Position numbers and translations under genes: made by a program. The notes under the pieces were generated by a model. The model was not told the DNA's origin. It did no database searches and was given only the letters and a program-made list of their open reading frames with translations. From Sulfitobacter undariae (GTDB taxonomy: Bacteria > Pseudomonadota > Alphaproteobacteria > Rhodobacterales > Rhodobacteraceae), in NCBI RefSeq assembly GCF_014196805.1, contig NZ_JACIEI010000009.1:56795-120794 (forward strand): a stretch of 64,000 bases of DNA. The letters run 5' to 3'. Positions 44,888 to 53,333 of the stretch are shown piece after piece. How positions within the stretch are numbered: position 1 is the first letter of the stretch; the number at the start of each line of letters is the position of its first letter.

Positions 44888-45988
44888 TCATGGTTCTCCG
44901 ACGCCAGATTGACCTTTGATCAGCGCACTGCGCGCACCATCAAACAGATCGGGCAACATTGCCGCCTCACGACCTTTCATACGGGCCAAACCCTGCGCCA
45001 TTGCCAGCATTTCGACCAACTGCGGCTGCGCAATCCGGCGCTTGGATGCGGCCATAGTGGCAGCAAACCCCGTACCTGTTTCCAGTAGCAGCGCATCCCA
45101 ATCGGGCGGTCCCGCTGCGGCTTCAGCCGCTTGCATGGCGCGGGCATACCACCCAGGATAGCGCAACCCCGCCGCATACCCCGACAAAGCATCAAGCGCT
45201 TCTTCGCCGTAGGCAATCAGATAGGATTCAACGGGAGTGCTGGCAGGAAGGGGCGTTTTCTCTGCTTCATCAATCAATGCAGGGGTATGAAATCCGCCAG
45301 TAACCACAACCATTCTGCGGCCTTTTGCATCGGCAATATGGGCCCGCATGGCGGCTTCACGGGGCAGGGTATCATCGCTTGCGATCTGCGCATCGGGGGT
45401 GGTTTGACGTAGCGACCAGCAATAGGCGTGCACATCCGCGAAAAAGCCACGCCAATCGTCCTGACCTAGGCGGGTTTCAAACAGATGATCCCACAGCTCG
45501 GCCCCGTCGCGCAGGCCCAATTTGGCGCAAGCGCTGGCGATGAAGGCGGCGCTGCCAAAAGCGTCTTCGGGCTGATACACAGGACCTGTGCCGCTGCGGG
45601 CCCCTGCGGGCAAGTCTATGAAACGGACTTCGGCCCCTATTCCTGCGGCCTCATGGATGGCTATGGTTTCGGGTGAGGTTTGGGAAAACGGGTAATAGCC
45701 GACACTGCGTGCCCCATCGGTCTCGGAACCCATTGTGGCGATGGCCACCGGCAAAATAGTATCCGGATCGGTGAGATGGGGAATGTGCTTCGCCAGATCG
45801 GCGGGGGCCTCGATCAGGATCACTTCGGGTTTGTGATCGTGGATCATGGCACGCAACATCCATGCACAGGCAGGTGAATGGTGGCGGATCGGGGCAAAAA
45901 GACAGGTGCCGCCCCGCGTGCCAAAAAGCTGCGCCTCCGCCTGTTGGCGCGTCAAACTGGTTTCCATGTCGTGTGATGGGTCAGACAC
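44888..45988 (-). CDS. DUF5682/YehM-like protein, N-terminal part (split by TGA)
   Basis: 366 residues ending at an in-frame TGA. The N-terminal FAPIRHHSPACAWMLRAM (about residues 31-48) and VILIEAPADLAKHIPHL are the recognisable DUF5682 hallmarks; later VVVTGGFHTPAL recurs in the family. No catalytic function is established. It starts three bases from the MoxR stop, within the same operon. A GGAG-preceded ATG overlaps the TGA (ATGA) but is out of frame with the C-terminal part by one base. See the matching C-terminal entry. Confidence 0.75.
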   Translation of the reverse strand: MSDPSHDMETSLTRQQAEAQLFGTRGGTCLFAPIRHHSPACAWMLRAMIHDHKPEVILIEAPADLAKHIPHLTDPDTILPVAIATMGSETDGARSVGYYPFSQTSPETIAIHEAAGIGAEVRFIDLPAGARSGTGPVYQPEDAFGSAAFIASACAKLGLRDGAELWDHLFETRLGQDDWRGFFADVHAYCWSLRQTTPDAQIASDDTLPREAAMRAHIADAKGRRMVVVTGGFHTPALIDEAEKTPLPASTPVESYLIAYGEEALDALSGYAAGLRYPGWYARAMQAAEAAAGPPDWDALLLETGTGFAATMAASKRRIAQPQLVEMLAMAQGLARMKGREAAMLPDLFDGARSALIKGQSGVGEP

Positions 45989-45990
45989 AA

Positions 45991-47094
45991 TCAGTCACCG
46001 GTTTTCATCGCGGCCTGTGCTGCTTTGAAAAAGTCACGCCAAACGGGTGACTTAGCGGCTCTATCACGGGCGACAATGTCGATGTAGCTGCGGAATTTAC
46101 GGGCGTCTTCGGGGTCATCCTTGAAGACCACACCTTGCAACTGCCGCGCAAGGTGGCGGCCCGCAATGGCACCTTGATCAAGATAGGTGGCATCCAGCAT
46201 CGCAGCATGAATGACGTTCACGGATTCCGCCGTGGACATCACCGCCTTGGGCGCGGCAACTGTGGTGCCATCGTCCAATCGCCCACGTCGCAGATCGCGA
46301 AATACTGTGACAAGCAGCTCCAGAACATCAATGTCGGCGCTTGGCGCGTTGGGGTGTTCAGCCATGCGTTCGGCCAACTGCCGCCCAACCAACGCCTTTT
46401 CGAACGCGGGGTCGGCAATGGGATGCACGGTTTCAAAGTTAAACCGGCGTTTGAGGGCAGAGGACATATCATGCACGCCGCGATCACGCAGGTTCGCGGT
46501 GGCGATTACGTTGAAACCGGGTCTGGCGCGGTATTCAACATCGCTGCCCAGTTCAGGCACGGTGATGGTTTTTTCGGACATGAGCGATATCAGCACGTCT
46601 TGTACTTCGGGGGCACAGCGGGTCAGTTCTTCGATGCGGACAATCTGCCCCGCTTGCATCCCTTGCAAAACGGGCGATGGCACCATTGCCCGTGGCGAGG
46701 GGCCTTCGGCCAGTAATAGCGCATAATTCCATCCGTAACGCAGGTGGTCTTCGATGATACCTGCGCTGCCTTGCACGACGTTGGTGGAGCGCCCTGAAAT
46801 GGCGGCGGCCAGCAATTCGGACAGCAGGGATTTCGCGGTGCCCGGTTCCCCGACCAGCATCAAACCCTGTCGCCCCATCAATGACACGATACAGCGATCT
46901 ACCAGCGGATCGTCCCCGACAAATTTGGGCGCGATGCCCAAAGCTTCATCCCCGATGATAAAGCGGCGCACAGCTTGGGGCGTCAGCTGCCAGCCCGCAG
47001 GGCGCGGGCCGCTGTCTTGCGCCAATAGGGTCAGTTGATCGGCAAAATCTGCCTCGGCGGTACGGCGCAGCATGTCTTGGGGAGGGGAGGTCAT
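45991..47094 (-). CDS. MoxR-type AAA+ ATPase (YehL-like)
   Basis: 367 residues from ATG 47094, which overlaps the stop of the upstream gene (TAATG); a GTG 24 bases upstream lies inside that gene. Walker A is GEPGTAKS (82-89). The Walker B region reads IVRIEELTR, with Glu where MoxR proteins usually have Asp. Sensor 1 is FNVIATANLRDRG, and an Arg-finger candidate is in SSALKRRFNF. MoxR ATPases act as chaperones that remodel VWA-containing partners, and one is encoded two genes downstream. Confidence 0.9.
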   Translation of the reverse strand: MTSPPQDMLRRTAEADFADQLTLLAQDSGPRPAGWQLTPQAVRRFIIGDEALGIAPKFVGDDPLVDRCIVSLMGRQGLMLVGEPGTAKSLLSELLAAAISGRSTNVVQGSAGIIEDHLRYGWNYALLLAEGPSPRAMVPSPVLQGMQAGQIVRIEELTRCAPEVQDVLISLMSEKTITVPELGSDVEYRARPGFNVIATANLRDRGVHDMSSALKRRFNFETVHPIADPAFEKALVGRQLAERMAEHPNAPSADIDVLELLVTVFRDLRRGRLDDGTTVAAPKAVMSTAESVNVIHAAMLDATYLDQGAIAGRHLARQLQGVVFKDDPEDARKFRSYIDIVARDRAAKSPVWRDFFKAAQAAMKTGD

Positions 47095-50000
47095 TAATAG
47101 AGGCCTTTCTTCTGCCACTCAGGGTCGAAGGCACCTGATTTAGCAATATCATGCATGTCGTTCCAACATTCGGACAGCAACAGAGGCGGCACATCACCCA
47201 GTTTGAGGCTGCGGTGACCTTTGTTAAACGTCATGTGCATGATAGCGACGGGAATGTTGTCTTCTGGCACATAACTGCCTGTGAAATGTAGCGTGGCGTT
47301 GAGGCCTGCACTGCGGAAGGTTTTTGAATACTCGGAAAAACCAGCCCCATCTTCAACGGGCCCGCGATCATAGCCCAGTTTGGATGTGGCGGACCGCAGC
47401 TTGAGCGCCTCCATCAACCAACCTTCGCGGTCTGTTATTTTTGTCTCGCCGCGTTGAGTGGCGGTGAGTTCAAGAACCGGACGGCTGAATTGCGCGAACA
47501 GCGGGGTAATTTCAAAATCGGTCATATGGGTTTGCCAGCTTTCGCGCTGCGCAGCAGGCATTGTGGCAGAATGGGCAATATCGATATATTTGGCGGCAGA
47601 AATGTCCGCATCATCGCCTTCAACGTCAAACAGGTCCCCTTCGGGGGTTGGGCGGAAAGTGGTAAGAGTCGTGTGATCTTCGGCCAGCGCACGCCAGACG
47701 ACACGGTCGGTCAGGCGGGACATGATGGGATGGGCGTTCAGGTCTGATTGCCAGTCATCCCGTTTCCAAATGCGCTCCGCCATCATTGCCTCATAAAGGC
47801 GCGTTTGCTGTTGCGCGGTGACGGTTTTGACAGTTTTCTTCAGCGCGGAGAGCAAGGCTTTTGCCTCTTTGGTGGCGGCGTCTGTGCCAGCGGGGAGGGA
47901 TTTTACCTCTTTGCCCGTCGGGCTGACGATCCGCACGGTCATATCAGGAGCAAGCCGTACCGTGTAGGTTTTCAGCTCTTCTCCAACCTCCAACTCCATC
48001 ACGCCGCCTTCTTCCAACCCGCCAGAGGGGATCGAGCGATCGGCCAGTTCATCTGCTGTCCAGCCGCGTTCTTCGGCCAGACGGGTGACGCAGGTTTCAG
48101 CGAATTCGCGCACACTGCGTTGTTTAAAACGTGTGGAAGTGGCCACAAGCACCTGAATGGCCTCGGGCGTGCCAGCCCCTGCCAACACCTCAACCAATGT
48201 TTTTGCCTGTGCCACCCGTTTGCCGTGTTCCTTGAGATAGGCTGCAATGACGCGGGCCATCAGGCTGGGCGTAGCGGAGTAGGTCAGCGCCAAAATGCCT
48301 TTGGAAGCGCTGCCTGAATTGGGATAGCTTTGCATCCGGTAGCGGATGAGCATCGCGACGATCTCATCCAAAGGGGTGTCTTTGTAGTGGGTGTATTGGG
48401 ATTTATACTGCTGCGCGGTTGGGGTGACCTCTGCGATCAACTCACTTTTCGAGGGGCGCTGGGTGTCATATCCGATCCACGAGGTCAGCACCCATACAGC
48501 CAGCTTTTCTGCGTCTTCCGGTTTTATCTGCGACAAGTACAGATCAAACAACGCGCCGTCTTCGAGGGATTTGATTTTCACCGCCAGACGCAACCACGCG
48601 TCAAGGATCACGGGTTCTACCTTTTTCCCATCTTTCCAATGTAGGGCAGGGGCCTGATCCACTGGCAGCCAATCGATTTTGTCTGCGGATAGTTTCGCAA
48701 CCAGCTTTTCCGCCTCGGCCACAAGAGCTTTTTGGCTGAGGTAGGGGCCGGTATCTCCACCCAGATCAGCCACTGCAGAAATCATAGCCGCACGAGCAGT
48801 TTCGGACTTTTCGACTTTCAAGCGTTTGATCAGCTGGGGCAGGGTGGCTTTTGCGCCTCGCTGGGCTAAAAACGCAGCCGCATTCGCGCGGACGGCCTGA
48901 CGTTTATCCGTGAGAGTCGTCGCGATTGTATCGTCAAGGTCAGGCACATCAGCCAGCAACGCTCTGGCCCGTTCGCGTGCTGTGCGGCTTTCTCCGATGG
49001 CGACAAAGAGGATTTGAGGCACGAGATGTGCGGGCAGGGCAGGCAGCAGCCCGATCAGGGCCAAAGCGCCAGAGTTTTGCTGTGCCGCCAATGTGGTTGG
49101 GGGCAGAGCATCTGCGATGACATCCAGATGTTCGGCAATCAGGGGCCAATATGTTTCTGGTTCATAGGATTCTGACAAACTGGCCGCAGCGCTGATGCCA
49201 TGTTGGGTTGTTGAAACCATCCAGCTGCGGGTGAAATCACCCGGTGACGCGTTTTCGGATTCATTGTCGTGGAAAGTATGTCGGATGCTCAGTTTGTGCT
49301 TTTCAGCGGTCTCCAGCACGTCCCGCAAGTCGAATTTCCCAGCGCGTAGCGCTTCCAATATCCATTCTGAAGTAGGATCGTCTCTGTACCACTGAGAGGT
49401 CAGGAAATAAAGGGAGCCTGTTGCCGCAACTGACAGATCCAAAGCTTGCGCGACTGGCAGTCGCCCGAAGGCCTGTATGATCCACGCGTGATACGATTGC
49501 GGGATATATGCTAACGTGACAAACTTCGTTTGGTCATGCTCCGAACGATTGTGACGGGTGCGTAACTCTTTCTTGCCCGTGAACAGCGCAAAAATATCGG
49601 CTCCGGTAGTGACCTTTTGAGGGCGCTTGGGTTTGTAGCCGTTGGCTTTTCCTATTTCAAAGCGCTCTAAGGCGGATTTCTCTAGGCGGGCGTCGATTTC
49701 TTGCAAGGTTGCCAGATCATCTTTGTCGAAAGGCGCGCCTGCTTCCTGTGATAGGATGATCCGATCGGGCAGAGTAATGACGGTGTCGTTTACGGCTTTA
49801 TATCCACCATCGACTTTGGCTTCTTCAGAGTTACCGTCGCTGCCAATAATTTGGTCCAAGAGCATTTGCAGGTTTTGCGTTTTTTCAACTTCGCGGCGCT
49901 CTTGCAGGGCATCAAGGGCAGGTTTTGTGCCGATGTCGCCCAAGATTTGGATGGCGGCAGTCCGTACTGCAATTTTGCCAGCCGAGACAAGTGGGATGAC

Positions 50001-50828
50001 CTTTTGCGTGACAATATCATGATCATGAGTCAGCAGCGCTGCGCGGGAAGCGTCGCGCAGGCTGGTCGCGCCAGTGGTGAAAATCTCGAGCAGAAAATCC
50101 AGATAGGCGGGCCGCGAGGCGATCTTGCGCCATGTCAGGGCTTTTACGGCTGCCACGCGATCGTTATTGGATTGGCGTTTGATGCCCTCTATGACCTCGG
50201 GTGCATCCAGATTGTAAACATACTCGTGGACTTTCTCCAGCGCATCCCCCGTGCCAAAATGCTTGGGGAGATTTGAATAATTGCCCAGAGTAATATGATC
50301 TATAAGATCAGCGGGGCGGCCGCCTAATTTGCAAATGAGCGCAACTAGGTCGTCCAGTGAAAATCGCGCAGATGTGTTGTTTATGCCGTATGAGAAATCA
50401 CTGAAGCAATGCAGCAAACTTTGCACATCATTTCCCACAGCGTCGCTGGATATTTCGTGAAAACTTGTATGTGCAAAATCAGTCAACGTTATGATGCGGA
50501 TAAAGCGTTCCCTTTGCCCCAAGTCGTTGGCCTGATTGATGATGAAATTGGGTTTAAAGTAACTCCAGCTTTCGATTTTTCGGGAGTCGTAACCCAGCTC
50601 GGGCCGTGCCTGACTGATTTGGGCGCTGAGCGCTTCAAGAGAGGCAATCACCGTTGCGTTTTCTTGGGTCAGGATAAAGCTCACAACTTTGGCGGTTAGT
50701 CCCTTTTCTACTTGGTCCAGCCAAGAGAAGTGCTTTGTTAGTTCTGGATGAGCTGGGGAGCCCATTACCGAGCTTGCTTTGCCCATTAACCGCTTGATCC
50801 AGCCGCCCGATTTTCCGCTGTCCGTCAT
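47094..50828 (-). CDS. DUF4132 domain protein (YehI/MolR-like), HEAT-rich
   Basis: 1244 residues. The C-terminal DUF4132 region begins about residue 915 (LAEERGWTADELADRSIP) and continues through KEVKSLPAGTD and RLYEAMMAERIWKRDDWQ. The middle has alpha-helical HEAT-like repeats (for example KRQAVRANAAAFLAQRGAK). I see no N-terminal WGR motif. E. coli YehI (MolR) is the recognised relative and heads the same gene order. No signal peptide or membrane segment. First gene of the five-part operon; function unknown. Confidence 0.85.
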   Translation of the reverse strand: MTDSGKSGGWIKRLMGKASSVMGSPAHPELTKHFSWLDQVEKGLTAKVVSFILTQENATVIASLEALSAQISQARPELGYDSRKIESWSYFKPNFIINQANDLGQRERFIRIITLTDFAHTSFHEISSDAVGNDVQSLLHCFSDFSYGINNTSARFSLDDLVALICKLGGRPADLIDHITLGNYSNLPKHFGTGDALEKVHEYVYNLDAPEVIEGIKRQSNNDRVAAVKALTWRKIASRPAYLDFLLEIFTTGATSLRDASRAALLTHDHDIVTQKVIPLVSAGKIAVRTAAIQILGDIGTKPALDALQERREVEKTQNLQMLLDQIIGSDGNSEEAKVDGGYKAVNDTVITLPDRIILSQEAGAPFDKDDLATLQEIDARLEKSALERFEIGKANGYKPKRPQKVTTGADIFALFTGKKELRTRHNRSEHDQTKFVTLAYIPQSYHAWIIQAFGRLPVAQALDLSVAATGSLYFLTSQWYRDDPTSEWILEALRAGKFDLRDVLETAEKHKLSIRHTFHDNESENASPGDFTRSWMVSTTQHGISAAASLSESYEPETYWPLIAEHLDVIADALPPTTLAAQQNSGALALIGLLPALPAHLVPQILFVAIGESRTARERARALLADVPDLDDTIATTLTDKRQAVRANAAAFLAQRGAKATLPQLIKRLKVEKSETARAAMISAVADLGGDTGPYLSQKALVAEAEKLVAKLSADKIDWLPVDQAPALHWKDGKKVEPVILDAWLRLAVKIKSLEDGALFDLYLSQIKPEDAEKLAVWVLTSWIGYDTQRPSKSELIAEVTPTAQQYKSQYTHYKDTPLDEIVAMLIRYRMQSYPNSGSASKGILALTYSATPSLMARVIAAYLKEHGKRVAQAKTLVEVLAGAGTPEAIQVLVATSTRFKQRSVREFAETCVTRLAEERGWTADELADRSIPSGGLEEGGVMELEVGEELKTYTVRLAPDMTVRIVSPTGKEVKSLPAGTDAATKEAKALLSALKKTVKTVTAQQQTRLYEAMMAERIWKRDDWQSDLNAHPIMSRLTDRVVWRALAEDHTTLTTFRPTPEGDLFDVEGDDADISAAKYIDIAHSATMPAAQRESWQTHMTDFEITPLFAQFSRPVLELTATQRGETKITDREGWLMEALKLRSATSKLGYDRGPVEDGAGFSEYSKTFRSAGLNATLHFTGSYVPEDNIPVAIMHMTFNKGHRSLKLGDVPPLLLSECWNDMHDIAKSGAFDPEWQKKGLY

Positions 50829-50847
50829 TGTCTGCGTTCCTCGCGCT

Positions 50848-50866
50848 TATGTGACCTCATCACATA
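50848..50866. promoter_or_regulatory. Inverted repeat upstream of the DUF4132 operon
   Basis: TATGTGACCTCATCACATA carries perfect 7-bp arms around CCTCA, 20 bases upstream of the DUF4132 ATG. The TGTGA/TCACA core resembles CRP/FNR-type sites, but the spacer is five rather than six bases. It is placed where a repressor would sit, or could form a 5'-UTR hairpin. Confidence 0.45.
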
Positions 50867-50942
50867 GTTTGAGAATATGATTACCCCTAGTCAAGCAATT
50901 GGGGCTGTTGACCTGAAGCTTCACGTCTGGGTTGAGTTATGT

Positions 50943-50974
50943 TCTCAGCAACCTAGAATTTCAGGTGTCTGAGA
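50943..50974 (-). terminator. Hairpin after the racemase gene
   Basis: TCTCAG (50943-50948) pairs with CTGAGA (50969-50974); a 2x2 internal loop separates these from CCT/AGG pairs within. It begins 26 bases beyond the racemase stop on the minus strand. No T run follows, so it is a weak or Rho-assisted terminator candidate. Confidence 0.35.
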
Positions 50975-50999
50975 GCAGTGTTTTCTGGGCCAACATTCC

Positions 51000-52136
51000 C
51001 TATTCAATGTAGATGCGCTGATTGCGCAGTCCCCAGTCGGCAAATAGGTCAGCCATTATGGTATCTGCCTGACGTTCCATGATCGGTCCATCAATGCACG
51101 CGCCGCCCTGTCGGCCAAAAATAACGGCCTCATCCCCCACTGCGATGTCAGGTATCTCGGTGACATCAACGGTGATCGTGTTCATGGAAATTTTACCCAA
51201 GATCGGCACCCTCTGCCCATGGATCAAAACGGTACTATCGCCAAAAAAAACGCGACTGATCCCGTTTGAATAGCCAATAGACACATTGGCCAATTGTCTA
51301 TCGCTTTGCAGTATTATCGCACGGTCATACCCTGTGGTGCTGCCCTTGGGATAAGATGTTATGTTGGTGACACGTGACTTCAACTCCATCGTAGATCGAA
51401 ATCCCAATTCCTGCTTTAAAATACCGTATAGAATTGCACCGCAGCGAAAGATATCCGTGGTTACCTTGTGGTCGGACACAAGGCTCAGCGAGCTGCCTGC
51501 ATGTACTTGGATATCGGTGCGCTGCAATCTGCTATGGGCAAAAACCCAATCCACATCGTCTTGGAACTGTCGGTCACTTTCAAGCAGATCAACCGGAGTA
51601 TTTGATGGAAAGTGAGAGGTAATACCCACGATGTGTGGTCCGATCAGATCAAGTATTTCCATGCAGGTTTCACGACCCTCCTGCGTCGCGATCTCTAGCC
51701 CGTCCCGCGACATACCCCGTGCGTTCAGCGATAAATGCACCCCCGCGATTTTGGCACCGCTGCGCGCAGCCCCCGCGATCATTTGCGCTGTAAAAAGCGT
51801 GCTCACTTGCTCTTGCACTTGCTCGGGCATCGCGCCTTCTATTTCTTGGCTTGTGGCCGTGCGGACCCGCATCACCGTTCCAGTGAAACCCGCAGCACGC
51901 ACAGCCTTGGCTTCGGAATTAGAAGTGATGCCAACATAGTTGACCCCTTGTTCCATGATGATAGGAACAACGCGGCTTATGCCATGCCCGTAGGCATCCG
52001 CCTTTAACACAGCCAAAAACTGCGCACCCTCTGGCAACAGGCCACGTGCAAGACGCAGGTTCTGCGCAATACGTTCTGGGAAAACCTCACACCAAGACGC
52101 ATGCACAATGTCGTTTGTCAGGAAATTATCCAGCAT
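51000..52136 (-). CDS. Alanine racemase family protein, Bsr-like broad-specificity type without signal peptide
   Basis: 378 residues from ATG 52136; an upstream TTG (52157) lies inside the preceding gene. PLP Lys45 is in FLAVLKADAYGHG and the second catalytic Tyr in IGYSNGISRVF. The motifs LSLNARGMSRDGLE, AGFTGTVMRVRTAT and SYPKGSTTGYDRAI match broad-specificity amino-acid racemases (Bsr) better than housekeeping Alr. Bsr proteins are periplasmic, but no signal peptide is present here. It overlaps the end of an M20 amidohydrolase gene and probably racemises amino acids released by it. Confidence 0.87.
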   Translation of the reverse strand: MLDNFLTNDIVHASWCEVFPERIAQNLRLARGLLPEGAQFLAVLKADAYGHGISRVVPIIMEQGVNYVGITSNSEAKAVRAAGFTGTVMRVRTATSQEIEGAMPEQVQEQVSTLFTAQMIAGAARSGAKIAGVHLSLNARGMSRDGLEIATQEGRETCMEILDLIGPHIVGITSHFPSNTPVDLLESDRQFQDDVDWVFAHSRLQRTDIQVHAGSSLSLVSDHKVTTDIFRCGAILYGILKQELGFRSTMELKSRVTNITSYPKGSTTGYDRAIILQSDRQLANVSIGYSNGISRVFFGDSTVLIHGQRVPILGKISMNTITVDVTEIPDIAVGDEAVIFGRQGGACIDGPIMERQADTIMADLFADWGLRNQRIYIE

Positions 52137-53277
52137 CGGCAGAGAGGATTTGGTCAATGATGGTCAGGAATAGCACCGTGCCAATAGGCAGCAATTCATC
52201 GGGGAAATCGTAATCGGGGTTGTGCAATTGGGGTTGATTTTCGCCCGACCCCAAAAACAGCATGGTTGCTTGTGCGCCGTCTTGGCCGAAGCGGCCAAAA
52301 TCCTCAGACCAACGCATGGGGTGATCCATTTCAAAGACAGGCATCCCATCCGTATGGGCCGCTTTGCGGGCGATATCGGTTGCTTGAGGATCATTCATTA
52401 CTGTTGTGAATACATCATGCCATTGCACATCAACTTTTAGGGGCCCGGCAACGGTCTCGATCAATTTTTGCGCCTCGTTGATAAGGTGCATCATTCGTGC
52501 ATCCGTCATGCTGCGCAGCGTAACGCGAAGCTCTCCTTCACCGGGCGCAATGCCAAAAGTTGCCTCACCAAGCCGCGCATGCGTCAGGGTGCTTAGGCCG
52601 AAATCTACATCGGATATCGTACCTGATCCCAGCGCGGGCAGGCGCTGCATCAGCTGGGCCATGGCAGTGGCTGGCGATAGGCCGTCTTCTGGTGCTGCGG
52701 CGTGTGAGCTTTTGCCATGCAGCAGAATTTGCATACCCCGTGACGCACAATTGGCAGGCCCGTCACGCAACCCGATCTCGCCCATGGGGCGGCCCGGCAC
52801 GTTATGGTAAGCAAAGGCGTAATCTGGGCGGATTTCCGGCCAGCGTGGATCATCGATGACCGCCTGCGCGCCAAATCCGGTTTCCTCGGCAGGTTGAAAC
52901 AGCAAGATGACGCGACCAGAGGCAGGCCGTTTTGCCAGCGCCACCCCCATCACCATGCACATATGCCCGTCATGGCCACATAGATGTCCTGTGCCGCCAA
53001 TCTGTGATCGGTAGGGCAAGGTGGAGTCCTCGGCGATGGGCAGACCGTCCAACTCGCACCTGATCAATACAGTTGGTCCGGCACTTGCGCCCTGAAACGC
53101 CGCAGCAACGCCGTGCCCGCCCAAATTTTCCCAAATCTGATCCGCACCCGCTAGGACAAGCTCGCGCACAATCCGCGCGGCAGTTTGCTCTTCTTGTCCC
53201 GAAATTTCAGGCTGGCGGTGCAGATCGTGCCGTAGGTTTTGCAGATAGCTGATGTGTTCATTGGACAAAGGGCGCAT
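52126..53277 (-). CDS. M20 family amidohydrolase (hippurate/IAA-amino-acid hydrolase type)
   Basis: 383 residues. The family signature LRHDLHRQPEISGQE lies near residue 15. Metal-binding CGHDGHM is at residues 100-106, with later PAEETGFGAQAV and YHNVPGRPMGEIGL. It hydrolyses N-acyl amino acids. Just upstream of the racemase gene and downstream of a class III aminotransferase gene, it suggests a pathway releasing an amino acid that is then racemised or transaminated. Cytoplasmic. Confidence 0.9.
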   Translation of the reverse strand: MRPLSNEHISYLQNLRHDLHRQPEISGQEEQTAARIVRELVLAGADQIWENLGGHGVAAAFQGASAGPTVLIRCELDGLPIAEDSTLPYRSQIGGTGHLCGHDGHMCMVMGVALAKRPASGRVILLFQPAEETGFGAQAVIDDPRWPEIRPDYAFAYHNVPGRPMGEIGLRDGPANCASRGMQILLHGKSSHAAAPEDGLSPATAMAQLMQRLPALGSGTISDVDFGLSTLTHARLGEATFGIAPGEGELRVTLRSMTDARMMHLINEAQKLIETVAGPLKVDVQWHDVFTTVMNDPQATDIARKAAHTDGMPVFEMDHPMRWSEDFGRFGQDGAQATMLFLGSGENQPQLHNPDYDFPDELLPIGTVLFLTIIDQILSADAG

Positions 53278-53333
53278 GTGGTTTGTTCTTTTTGTAAGGG
53301 TCGCAAAGGTAAAGGCGGGCGGGTTTTCGGGGA

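Noticed and set aside
44885..44890. ATG overlapping the TGA of the DUF5682 N-terminal part, as a start for the C-terminal part
   Set aside because: As the sequence stands this ATG opens a different frame that stops after about 38 codons. Kept only as a one-base-insertion hypothesis.
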